Assembly: GCF_000497755.1 (NCBI RefSeq)
Contig: NZ_AYOD01000015.1
Coordinates: forward strand, 62,001-126,000
Source: Aliihoeflea sp. 2WW
GTDB taxonomy: Bacteria > Pseudomonadota > Alphaproteobacteria > Rhizobiales > Rhizobiaceae
DNA length: 64,000 nucleotides
Reading direction: 5' to 3'
The first letter of the stretch is position 1; each line of letters opens with the position of its first letter. The position numbers were made by a program, and so were the translations under genes. The notes under the pieces are model-generated. The model saw only the letters and a program-made list of their open reading frames with translations. It made no database searches and was not told the origin of the DNA. Below are positions 19,251 to 26,903 of the stretch, in pieces.

Positions 19251-19273
19251 AGGGGCCCTCCGGAAGGGGCCCT
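19251..19273 (-). other. Possible stem-loop between pstS and pstC
   Basis: AGGGGCCC and GGGGCCCT can pair as an 8-bp stem with one central G-G mismatch around a 7-base loop. There is no T-run. It may protect or partly terminate the pstS message so that the binding protein outnumbers the permease. Confidence 0.4.
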
Positions 19274-19293
19274 GCGGCTTTGCGGGTGGAAGC

Positions 19294-20334
19294 CTATTCG
19301 ACGTCCGAAGCCTCGAGCGCGTCGCCCGCGTCGAAAGCGGCAAGCACTTCTGCCGTTTCCTCTTCCGGCGCCGGGATCATGCCCGCAGTCTCGAGCGCCC
19401 CGCCCGCACCGGCCATCTGGTCGGACAGGAAGAAGGCGACGTATTCCTCGATGCCGGGAATGGTGCCGATGTGCTCGCCCTTGACGTAGAAATAGAGCGG
19501 ACGCGACACCGGATACTCACCCGATGCGATGGTTTCGAGCGACGGGATGACGCGCGACATGGTCGCGACCTTCAACGTGTCGCGATTCTGGTCGTAGAAG
19601 GACAGGCCGAAGACGCCGACGGTGTCGGGATTGGACTGCAGGCGGGCGAGCGTCTCGGTGTAGTCGCCGGCAATCTCGATCACGACATCCTGACGAAGCG
19701 CCGTGCACGCGGCTTCCATCGCCTCTTCTTCCATCTCGGGCAGCTCGGCTGCCTCGCAACCGGCCACGAGAACGCGCTCTTCGAAGACTTCGCGCGTGCC
19801 GTGATTGGAGGCGGGAATGGCAACGGCGATCGGCTGGTTGGGCAGCGAAGCGTCGATCTCGTTCCAGTTCGCGTAGGTGTTTGCGACCATCTCGCCGTCG
19901 ACCGGGACCTGGGCGGCGATCGCCTTGAAGATGTGAACCGGCTCAAGCGCGAAATCTTCCTTGTCGGCAGAAACGGCAAAGACGATGCCGTCATATCCGA
20001 TCTGGATCTCACGGATGTCGCTCACGCCATTGCCGTTGCAGGCCTCGACCTCGCCGGCGCGGATGCGGCGCGAGGAGTTGGCGATGTCGATCGTGTTCTC
20101 GCCGACGCCTTCGCAGAACTGGCGCAGACCGCCGCCCGAACCGCCGGAACCGACGACCGGCGTGTTGAACTCCGGGAAGGCGTTGCCGAATTCCTCGGCG
20201 ACGATCGAGGCGAAGGGCAGAACCGTCGACGAGCCGGCGATCTGGATGGTGTCGCGCGACTGCGCGGTGGCGACGCCGGCGGACGCGGCGATGGCGAGTG
20301 CTGCGGCGGAAGCCGCGAGAATGACTTTGTTCAT
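19294..20334 (-). CDS. pstS: Phosphate-binding protein PstS
   Basis: The ATG at 20334 lies 8 bases after AGGAG; the GTG nine bases further upstream sits too close to that site. The 346-residue product has a signal peptide (MNKVILAASAAALAIAASAGV) and the phosphate-binding pattern IAGSSTVLPF then GSGGSGGGLRQFC, where the phosphate-coordinating serines and backbone amides lie. An acidic segment of many glutamates (ELPEMEEEAMEAAC) is unusual and probably a surface loop. It is the first gene of the pst operon and carries a Pho box in its promoter. Confidence 0.95.
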   Translation of the reverse strand: MNKVILAASAAALAIAASAGVATAQSRDTIQIAGSSTVLPFASIVAEEFGNAFPEFNTPVVGSGGSGGGLRQFCEGVGENTIDIANSSRRIRAGEVEACNGNGVSDIREIQIGYDGIVFAVSADKEDFALEPVHIFKAIAAQVPVDGEMVANTYANWNEIDASLPNQPIAVAIPASNHGTREVFEERVLVAGCEAAELPEMEEEAMEAACTALRQDVVIEIAGDYTETLARLQSNPDTVGVFGLSFYDQNRDTLKVATMSRVIPSLETIASGEYPVSRPLYFYVKGEHIGTIPGIEEYVAFFLSDQMAGAGGALETAGMIPAPEEETAEVLAAFDAGDALEASDVE

Positions 20335-20343
20335 GGAGCCCAC

Positions 20344-20719
20344 TCCTGTTCAGAATTGTCTTCTGCTGCGCCGTCCGAAGGCGACGCGAGTGGCAATACC
20401 GGCCCCATGTAACAGTTGGATGACAGTTTGATGTCGGCTTGACGAAGCGGCCGGGAATAGGCGTCAAGCGCAACGAAATCCGAAAAGTCGGCTAAGGGGA
20501 GAGGCCGAAAAAGCCGGACGGAAAGGCAACGCCTTCGAGCCGAAACGCTACCGACGCCTGCATTCGCAGAGAACGATCCTTAGTTGGGGCACAGACAGAC
20601 CAATCCAACGTCGGCGGCAGCACTTCCCGTCCGGAAACTCGGAAAATATCGAATTCCGATCACGCAATCTTTCAATGACGCAACCTTGCAGCGGTATGGT
20701 GCGATCACACCATATACGC
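20344..20719. other. Intergenic region upstream of pstS
   Basis: These 376 bases separate pstS from the end of the hybrid kinase gene. Apart from the Pho box near the pstS side I see no gene, RNA or clear terminator; both flanking genes read on the minus strand. Confidence 0.7.
20409..20426 (-). promoter_or_regulatory. Pho box in the pstS promoter
   Basis: Read on the minus strand, the sequence is CTGTCATCCAACTGTTAC: two direct heptamers (CTGTCAT and CTGTTAC) separated by four bases, as PhoB requires. A weaker third heptamer-like unit (CCGACAT) precedes it with the same 11-base period. The box is about 75 bp before the pstS start codon, so PhoB should activate the operon, including its own gene, under phosphate starvation. 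Confidence 0.9.
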
Positions 20720-23638
20720 TCAGTTCACGCCGATTTCCCGCGTCATCTCCCGATCAAGCCACGAAGCGATCTTGTCCGCAAGAGCCTTGGGGCTGACGGG
20801 CTTCGGCAGGTAGTCATCCATTCCGGCTTCCAGACAGCGCTCGCGGTCACCCTTGAGCGCGTGCGCGGTGACGCCGATGATGGGCACCGGCTGTTCCGAT
20901 GCACCGATCGCCCGGATCGCGCGCGTCGCTTCCAGTCCATCCATGACCGGCATCGACACGTCCATCAGGATCAACCGCGCGCCCGTTTCCCGATAGCGCT
21001 CGAGCGCCAGCCGGCCATTGCCGACAATGGCGAAGTTCAGCCCGATCTCTTCCAGTATCTGGCGGAAGACGAGCTGGTTCACCTCGTTGTCCTCGGCCAC
21101 CAGCACATCGAGCGCAGGCCGGTCGCCGACCGCTTCCGCGATGCGCGCCGGCGCGGCCGGCGCCGGCGGCGCGGACCTGAGTCCGATCGGCACCACGACA
21201 TTCGGCACGGCCGAGCGCCGCCGCTGGATGGTGTCGACGAGCGTCTTGAGCAGGACCGCCGAACGCGCCGGCTTGATGAGCTGCGCCTCGATGCCTAGTT
21301 CACGTCCCGGAGCGCCTGTGACCGCCTGATCGACCGAACTTAGGAGCAGGATCGGCGTGCGCGCGATCTCCTCGGTCTGGCGAATGATGCGGGCGGCATC
21401 GACGCCGGTCATTTCGGGCATCTGGTAGTCGAGGATGACGCAATCGACGTCGAGCCCGCGCCGTGCCGCCTCGGTCAGGACCGCGATGCCTTCGGCCGCG
21501 CTCGTCGCCGCGCAGGCGTCGAATTCCCAGCCCTGCATCTGCTCCAGCAGGATCGAGCGGTTGATCGGGTTGTCGTCGATGATCAGCACCCGCGCACCGC
21601 GTACGTCGAGCGCCGGGGAGCGCTGCTGCGTGTTGTCTTCAGCATGGGGAAGGTCGATTGTGAACCAGAAGCGCGAGCCCTGCCCTTCCGTGCTTTCGAC
21701 GTCGATCGCGCCGTCCATCAGCGCGACCAGCCGCGACGAGATGGCAAGGCCGAGCCCGGTTCCCTCGTGCCGCCGCGTCGACGACGCATCGACCTGGCTG
21801 AATTTCTCGAAGACCAATGCCAGCTTGTCGGCTGGAATGCCCATGCCGGTATCGGTCACGGAAATGGTGAGGCAGGTGCCCGTTTCGGACGCGGCGCCGC
21901 TGACGTCGACCAGAACGTGCCCCGTATCGGTGAACTTGACGGCATTGCCCATCAGATTGGTCACGATCTGGCGAATGCGCCCGCCATCGCCGACGAAGCG
22001 GCGCTTCAGCCCCGGCGCGAACCGGACGATCATCTCGAGGTCCTTCTCCTTCGCCCGCGTCGAGACGAGCGTCGCGACGTCCTCGATCGCCTCGGCGAGG
22101 TCGAAGGGTGACGGGTCGAGCGCGAGCTGGCCCGCGTCGATCTTGGAGAAGTCGAGAATGTCGTTGATGATGGTCAGCAGCGCATTGCCGGATTTGACGA
22201 TGATGTCGGCGAATGTCTTCTGCTTGGCGTCGAGATCGGTCTTCCAGAGAAGTTCGGCCATGCCGAGAACGCCGTTCATGGGCGTCCGGATTTCGTGGCT
22301 CATATTGGCGAGGAATTCGGACTTGGCGCGATCGGCCAGCTCTGCCTTGTGCTGGGCGTCCTCCAGTTCCGCCTCGCGGCGCTTCATCGCGGTTATGTCG
22401 AAATAGGAAACGAGCCGCCGCCCGCCGGAAAGCGGCGTCACCGAATAGATCATGGTGCAGCCGTCGGCGCGGGTGAACTCGCGCGGCGGAACGTCACCCG
22501 ACGCGATCTGCGCCAGCCGTTCCTCGACATAGGTCGCCCAGGCTTCGTCGTCGACGTCGTAGATGCCGTTGCGCCGGCTGACTTCCATCATGTGGCGTGC
22601 ATGCGAGCCGACCGGTATCTCCTCCGGCTTCGCGTGCCAGAGCCGGTAATAGGCTTCGTTGATGATCTCGGTGTTGAGATCGCCGTCGAGCACGACCACG
22701 CCAAGGTCCATCGTGTCGAGCGTGCGCTGCAGGTCGGCATAAAGGCTTTCGGCCCGGTCGCGGGCCACGGCCAGTTCGCGCTCGCGCTGCTTGTGGTCCG
22801 TGATGTCGGCGACGATGCCGACGCGGTCGCCATTGGCGGTCACCTGGTCGTGGCGGCGCATCCAGCGTCCGTTGGGCATCGGGAATTCGACTTCGTGATC
22901 GACGAGCGCTTCCCATCGCGCCACCTGCGTGGCGACCCACCTCGTCGCAGTGCCGCGCGCTTCGGCCATGCCGCCCCGCTCCGCAAGCTCGCTGAACAGC
23001 TCCCTGTAGGTCTTGCCGACCTCCAGCTTGATCATCGAGAACTGTTCCTGCAGCGCGGTGTTGAACGCGACGAGCCGGTCCTCTCCGTCCCAGAGCACGA
23101 AGCCGTCCGGCAGCGCGTCGATGGCCGATTGCAGGCGCCCCTGCGCTTCCAGAGCCTCGCCCTTTGCCCTTTCCAGTTCGGCCTCGCGCGCCATCACCGA
23201 GGTGATGTCGGTGCAAACCCCGATCGTGCCGCCATCCTCGGTGCGGATTTCGCGGTGGATGACGTGCCGCCCGTCGCGAAAGACGAGCTGCATCTCGAAG
23301 CTGGGTCCGCTGCGCTGGGCGAGCACATGCGCCCTGAGGTCGCCCGGATCGGCGTCGCCGATCTCCCAGACACGGCGCTCGATGGCGGCGTCGAGCAGAT
23401 CGGCAAACAGCACGCCCGGACGGATGAAATCGGCGATCGGTGCGTAAAGCGCGACCATTGCGTCGTTGTAGTGGACGAGGCGGTCGTCGCGATCATAGTA
23501 GCAGAACGCGTCGCTCATCACGTTGAGCCCGGCCATCAGCCGGCCCGCATGCGCGCGCTCGTCGCCATTCATGGTCGGAACGGACCCTGCGCCTCGCGCC
23601 ACCGCCTTCGCCAAAACTCCGTCAATCCCCACGAGCAT
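20720..23638 (-). CDS. Cytoplasmic hybrid histidine kinase (PAS-PAS-PAS-HisKA-HATPase-REC-REC)
   Basis: The open frame gives 972 residues; a start at the ATG at 23572 (950 residues) is equally possible, since neither has a strong ribosome site. Three PAS-like units fill residues 30-420. They are followed by the dimerisation domain with phosphoacceptor H448 (ANMSHEIRTPMNG) and the ATPase domain with DTGMGIP and GTGLGL. Two receiver domains follow, with D737 (VILDYQMPEMTG) and D893 (LILMDVSMPVMDG). No membrane helix is present, so it senses an internal signal. It occupies the place where rhizobial pst operons often have phoR, but its architecture is unlike PhoR. Its output partner is unknown. 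Confidence 0.9.
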   Translation of the reverse strand: MLVGIDGVLAKAVARGAGSVPTMNGDERAHAGRLMAGLNVMSDAFCYYDRDDRLVHYNDAMVALYAPIADFIRPGVLFADLLDAAIERRVWEIGDADPGDLRAHVLAQRSGPSFEMQLVFRDGRHVIHREIRTEDGGTIGVCTDITSVMAREAELERAKGEALEAQGRLQSAIDALPDGFVLWDGEDRLVAFNTALQEQFSMIKLEVGKTYRELFSELAERGGMAEARGTATRWVATQVARWEALVDHEVEFPMPNGRWMRRHDQVTANGDRVGIVADITDHKQRERELAVARDRAESLYADLQRTLDTMDLGVVVLDGDLNTEIINEAYYRLWHAKPEEIPVGSHARHMMEVSRRNGIYDVDDEAWATYVEERLAQIASGDVPPREFTRADGCTMIYSVTPLSGGRRLVSYFDITAMKRREAELEDAQHKAELADRAKSEFLANMSHEIRTPMNGVLGMAELLWKTDLDAKQKTFADIIVKSGNALLTIINDILDFSKIDAGQLALDPSPFDLAEAIEDVATLVSTRAKEKDLEMIVRFAPGLKRRFVGDGGRIRQIVTNLMGNAVKFTDTGHVLVDVSGAASETGTCLTISVTDTGMGIPADKLALVFEKFSQVDASSTRRHEGTGLGLAISSRLVALMDGAIDVESTEGQGSRFWFTIDLPHAEDNTQQRSPALDVRGARVLIIDDNPINRSILLEQMQGWEFDACAATSAAEGIAVLTEAARRGLDVDCVILDYQMPEMTGVDAARIIRQTEEIARTPILLLSSVDQAVTGAPGRELGIEAQLIKPARSAVLLKTLVDTIQRRRSAVPNVVVPIGLRSAPPAPAAPARIAEAVGDRPALDVLVAEDNEVNQLVFRQILEEIGLNFAIVGNGRLALERYRETGARLILMDVSMPVMDGLEATRAIRAIGASEQPVPIIGVTAHALKGDRERCLEAGMDDYLPKPVSPKALADKIASWLDREMTREIGVN

Positions 23639-23770
23639 GCCCCCACATCCCGACGACGCGGCGACACTGCCCGACAGTCACTTAACGCGACGCTAAAATG
23701 ATGAACATGTGGGGTATTCGACGCAAAAAGCCGCAAGTGCGGGGTCCAAAGCGGCGCGTCTGAAGAAGAT

Positions 23771-23845
23771 TGGTACTCCCAAGGGGAATCGAACCCCTGT
23801 TTTCGCCGTGAGAGGGCGACGTCCTGACCGCTAGACGATGGGAGC
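23771..23845 (-). tRNA. tRNA-Glu (anticodon CTC)
   Basis: The minus strand folds as a 75-base tRNA. The acceptor strands GCTCCCA and TGGGAGT pair (G1-T72 is a wobble), the T arm contains GGTTCGATTCC, and the CCA end is encoded. The anticodon loop reads CTCTCAC, so the anticodon is CTC, decoding GAG. Confidence 0.96.
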
Positions 23846-23913
23846 GTCCAAGTCGCCCATATAGAAGCGAATCCGCGCGAAGGCAACCGGGTCCGGCGTG
23901 ACTTTTTTCTGAC

Positions 23914-24306
23914 TTAAGGTCGCGCCGGCTGGATCAGATCGAAGAGATTTCCATAGCAGTCGGCAAAGACCGCGACCTTGCCGTAGGCTTCCGTGCGCGG
24001 CGCCTCGCGGAAGTCGACGCCGCGTGATTTCATCGCCGCATGATCGGCATCGAAATCGTCCGTTTCAACGAAAAAGCCGACACGCCCGCCCGTCTGGTTG
24101 CCGACCGCGCCGAGTTGCGCCGCTTCATCGGCCCTTGCCAGCAGGAACGCGCAGCCGCCACCGGCAGGCGCCACGCGCACCCACCGCTTGTCGTCGCCGA
24201 GCCGGACGTCTTCCAGAAGCTTGAAGCCGATGACGCCAACATAATGCGCGATCGCCCTGTCGTAATCGTCGACGACCAGCGTCACGGTGGCAAGGCGAAG
24301 TGCCAT
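23914..24306 (-). CDS. VOC (glyoxalase/bleomycin-resistance fold) family protein
   Basis: The 130-residue protein has the two beta-alpha-beta-beta-beta units of the vicinal oxygen chelate fold (starting ATVTLVVDDYDRAIAHYVGVIGFKLLED and later GVDFREAPRTEAYGKVAVFADCYGN). The final segment YGNLFDLIQ is typical of glyoxalase-like members. Family members bind a metal and act as dioxygenases, isomerases or antibiotic-binding proteins; the specific activity cannot be inferred. The stop of the next gene upstream on the same strand (24307) directly abuts this ATG, so the two are cotranscribed. Confidence 0.85.
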   Translation of the reverse strand: MALRLATVTLVVDDYDRAIAHYVGVIGFKLLEDVRLGDDKRWVRVAPAGGGCAFLLARADEAAQLGAVGNQTGGRVGFFVETDDFDADHAAMKSRGVDFREAPRTEAYGKVAVFADCYGNLFDLIQPARP

Positions 24307-24708
24307 CTACTCGCTTACCAGTGCGAAGCGCGCGATGATGCGGGCCGCGCCGATGTCGTAGACGAGGATCTCACGCGCGCCGCCGACCTCGACGAGAAGC
24401 GTCAGCCTGCCGCCGGAAAGCGACTGCGACAGGACGTTCGCTCCTGCAGGCAGAGCAATTTCTCCGGTGATGGTGCTGCCTTCGGGCGGAAGCGGCAGGC
24501 CTGCCGGCGAGGCCTCCTCGGCAGCAGGCTCCGTCGAGACCGCACGGTAGACAAGCGCGCCCACCACGGCCATAAGGGCCAGGAACAGAATTCCCAGATT
24601 GATGACGACGAAGCGCATCAGCTTGGCGCGCACCTTTTCGACGGCCGGATCGAGCGGCTCGTCTGGGTCGATCGGCTGGGGCGTGCGCTCGGTCATAGAG
24701 AAATCCAT
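24307..24708 (-). CDS. Small single-TM protein (DUF6476-like)
   Basis: The 133-residue protein has a charged N-terminal tail, one transmembrane helix (about residues 35-55) and a small beta-rich soluble domain ending ILVYDIGAARIIARFALVSE. An ATG four codons in (24696) is an alternative start. I believe it belongs to a short alphaproteobacterial family annotated DUF6476, but this is from memory. It is divergent from rluD with only a few bases between them and runs straight into the VOC gene. Confidence 0.65.
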   Translation of the reverse strand: MDFSMTERTPQPIDPDEPLDPAVEKVRAKLMRFVVINLGILFLALMAVVGALVYRAVSTEPAAEEASPAGLPLPPEGSTITGEIALPAGANVLSQSLSGGRLTLLVEVGGAREILVYDIGAARIIARFALVSE

Positions 24709-24721
24709 TGGTCACTGCGAA

Positions 24722-25762
24722 ATGAGCGTTCCTGATAGCGAAGCAACCGCCGGTTTGAAAGCCTTCGCCGTCGGCGAGGATGCCGCAGGCACGCGTCTGG
24801 ACCAGTGGCTGGCCGCGCAAACCGCGCCCAATCTATCCCGCAGCCGCATCCAGGCCATCATCAGGGGCGGCGACGTCCGGATCGACGGCAAGGTGGTGTT
24901 GGAGCCCAAATCGAAGCTGGTGGCAGGCACGCTCGTCACGCTCGGCATGCCGGAACCGGAGCCGGCGGAACCGCAGGCCGAGGCGATCGAACTGGCGATC
25001 CTGTTCGAGGACGACGATCTGATCGTCATCGACAAACCGGCCGGCCTCGTCGTGCATCCGGGCGCCGGCAACTGGACCGGAACGCTCGTCAACGCGCTGA
25101 TCCACCATTGCGGGGACACACTGTCGGGCATCGGCGGCGTCAAACGGCCGGGCATCGTCCACCGTCTAGACAAGGAGACGAGCGGCGTCCTCGTGGTCGC
25201 GAAGAACGATCTCGCCCACAGGGCACTTTCGGATGCCTTTGCCGATCATGGACGGACCGGCGATCTCGAACGCGCTTACCATGCGGTTCTCTGGGGCGTT
25301 CCACCGCGACCGGCCGGCATCGTCGACGCCCCGCTCGGCCGGTCGGGCACCGACCGCACGAAACGCGCCGTCGTTCCCGAAGGCCGGCCAGATGCCCGCC
25401 ATGCGGTGACGCACTACCAGATCGTCGAAAAATTCGGCGGGCGGGCCGATGCGACGGCGTTCGCCTCGCTGGTCGAGTGCCGTCTCGAAACGGGCCGCAC
25501 CCACCAGATCCGCGTCCATATGGGCCATATCGGCCATCCGCTGATCGGCGACCAGACATATGGGCGCGCTTTTCGCACGAAGGCGAACAAGCTGCCGGAT
25601 GATCTGAAGGACCTCGTCGCGGACTTCCCGCGCCAGGCACTCCATGCCCGTCTCCTCCAGTTTCGCCACCCAAGGACGGACGAAATTCTGCGCTTCGAAG
25701 CGGCTTATCCGTCCGATTTCGCGGAACTTGTCGAAACCCTGCGTCGTTTGCCATCCGAATGA
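24722..25762 (+). CDS. rluD: RluD-family 23S rRNA pseudouridine synthase
   Basis: Started at the ATG at 24722 (MSVPDSEATAGL) the protein has 346 residues; the longer frame from 24599 reads back into the divergent gene. An N-terminal S4 RNA-binding domain (TRLDQWLAAQTAPNLSRSRI) precedes the synthase domain with the catalytic aspartate in GIVHRLDKETSGVLVVAK. RluD modifies uridines in helix 69 of 23S rRNA; RluC or RluA-like specificity cannot be excluded from sequence alone. The rluD-rpoH order is common in rhizobia. Confidence 0.9.
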   Translation: MSVPDSEATAGLKAFAVGEDAAGTRLDQWLAAQTAPNLSRSRIQAIIRGGDVRIDGKVVLEPKSKLVAGTLVTLGMPEPEPAEPQAEAIELAILFEDDDLIVIDKPAGLVVHPGAGNWTGTLVNALIHHCGDTLSGIGGVKRPGIVHRLDKETSGVLVVAKNDLAHRALSDAFADHGRTGDLERAYHAVLWGVPPRPAGIVDAPLGRSGTDRTKRAVVPEGRPDARHAVTHYQIVEKFGGRADATAFASLVECRLETGRTHQIRVHMGHIGHPLIGDQTYGRAFRTKANKLPDDLKDLVADFPRQALHARLLQFRHPRTDEILRFEAAYPSDFAELVETLRRLPSE

Positions 25763-25937
25763 CGAAATCCCCGGTGACATTGTTCACCTGAGGACGACGC
25801 TATGTTTCAGCGCGAAATGTGCCGTGCAATTCGCCCGCGCGATCCCTATATTGTCGATATGGCGCAACAGGCCCACGGCGCTGCGCCACCTGCCCGCCTT
25901 CAACGGGGGCATGCCGATCTGAGAGAAGGGGTGCTTT

Positions 25938-26846
25938 ATGGCCCAGACACTACCAAGCATTGCGACCGGAGAGGGAGGCCTTTCCCGCTATCTTGAAGAA
26001 ATCCGTCGCTTCCCGATGCTTCAGCCGCAGGAAGAGTACATGCTCGCCAAGCGCTATCTGGAGCATGACGACACCGCTGCCGCCCACAAGATGGTGACAA
26101 GCCATCTGCGTCTCGTCGCCAAGATCGCGATGGGTTATCGCGGCTACGGCCTGCCGATCGGCGAGGTGATTTCCGAGGGCAATGTCGGCCTGATGCAGGC
26201 CGTCAAGAAGTTCGAGCCCGAGCGCGGCTTCCGCCTCGCGACCTATGCGATGTGGTGGATCAAGGCTTCGATCCAGGAATACATCCTGCGTTCGTGGAGC
26301 CTGGTGAAGATGGGCACCACCGCCAATCAGAAGCGCCTGTTCTTCAACCTGCGCAAGGTGAAGGGCAAGATCCAGGCGCTCGACGAGGGCGATCTGAAGC
26401 CCGAGCACATCACCGAGATCGCGACGCGCCTCAACGTTTCGGAAGAAGAAGTCGTGTCGATGAACCGGCGCCTTTCGGGCGACGCGTCGCTCAACGCGCC
26501 GATCCGTGCGACCGAAGGCGAATCGGGCGAGTGGCAGGACTGGCTGGTCGACGACCATGAAAGCCAGGAAGAGATGCTCGTCCAGCAGGACGAACTCGAA
26601 AGCCGCCGCTCGCTGCTCAGCGACGCCATGAGCGTTCTGAACGAGCGCGAGCGCCGCATTTTCGAAGCACGCCGGCTCGCGGAAGACCCGATGACGCTGG
26701 AAGAGCTTTCAGGCGAGTTCGACATCAGCCGCGAACGCGTCCGCCAGATCGAGGTGCGCGCGTTCGAGAAGGTGCAGGATGCGGTCAAGGCCGCAGCGCG
26801 GCGCCAGGCGCAGTCGCTGCGGACGATCGAGGCCGACGCGCGCTGA
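25938..26846 (+). CDS. rpoH: RNA polymerase sigma-32 factor RpoH
   Basis: The 302-residue sigma factor has regions 1.2 to 4.2. These include the core-binding region 2 (ISEGNVGLMQAVKKFEPERGFRLATYAMWWIKASIQEY), the RpoH box QKRLFFNLRKVKGK, which is diagnostic of heat-shock sigma factors, and the C-terminal helix-turn-helix (FDISRERVRQIEVRAFEKV). It directs RNA polymerase to heat-shock promoters. About 175 bp of intergenic DNA precede it. A bidirectional terminator separates it from the convergent gene. Several rhizobia carry two rpoH copies; which one this is cannot be told. Confidence 0.95.
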   Translation: MAQTLPSIATGEGGLSRYLEEIRRFPMLQPQEEYMLAKRYLEHDDTAAAHKMVTSHLRLVAKIAMGYRGYGLPIGEVISEGNVGLMQAVKKFEPERGFRLATYAMWWIKASIQEYILRSWSLVKMGTTANQKRLFFNLRKVKGKIQALDEGDLKPEHITEIATRLNVSEEEVVSMNRRLSGDASLNAPIRATEGESGEWQDWLVDDHESQEEMLVQQDELESRRSLLSDAMSVLNERERRIFEARRLAEDPMTLEELSGEFDISRERVRQIEVRAFEKVQDAVKAAARRQAQSLRTIEADAR

Positions 26847-26869
26847 TCTCGCACCAGCGCCTCAAACAA

Positions 26870-26897
26870 AAAACGCCGGCTTAAACGCCGGCGTTTT
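26870..26897. terminator. Bidirectional terminator between rpoH and the convergent gene
   Basis: AAAACGCCGGC and GCCGGCGTTTT form an 11-bp perfect stem with a six-base loop. T-runs lie on both exits, since further T residues follow on the plus strand and A residues precede on the minus strand, so it can end transcription from both genes. Confidence 0.9.
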
Positions 26898-26903
26898 CGT
26901 TTT

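Noticed and set aside
25763-25937. Sigma-32 type promoter before rpoH
   Set aside because: CCCTATA-like bases are present but I could not find a matching -35 element at a proper distance, so no promoter is called.
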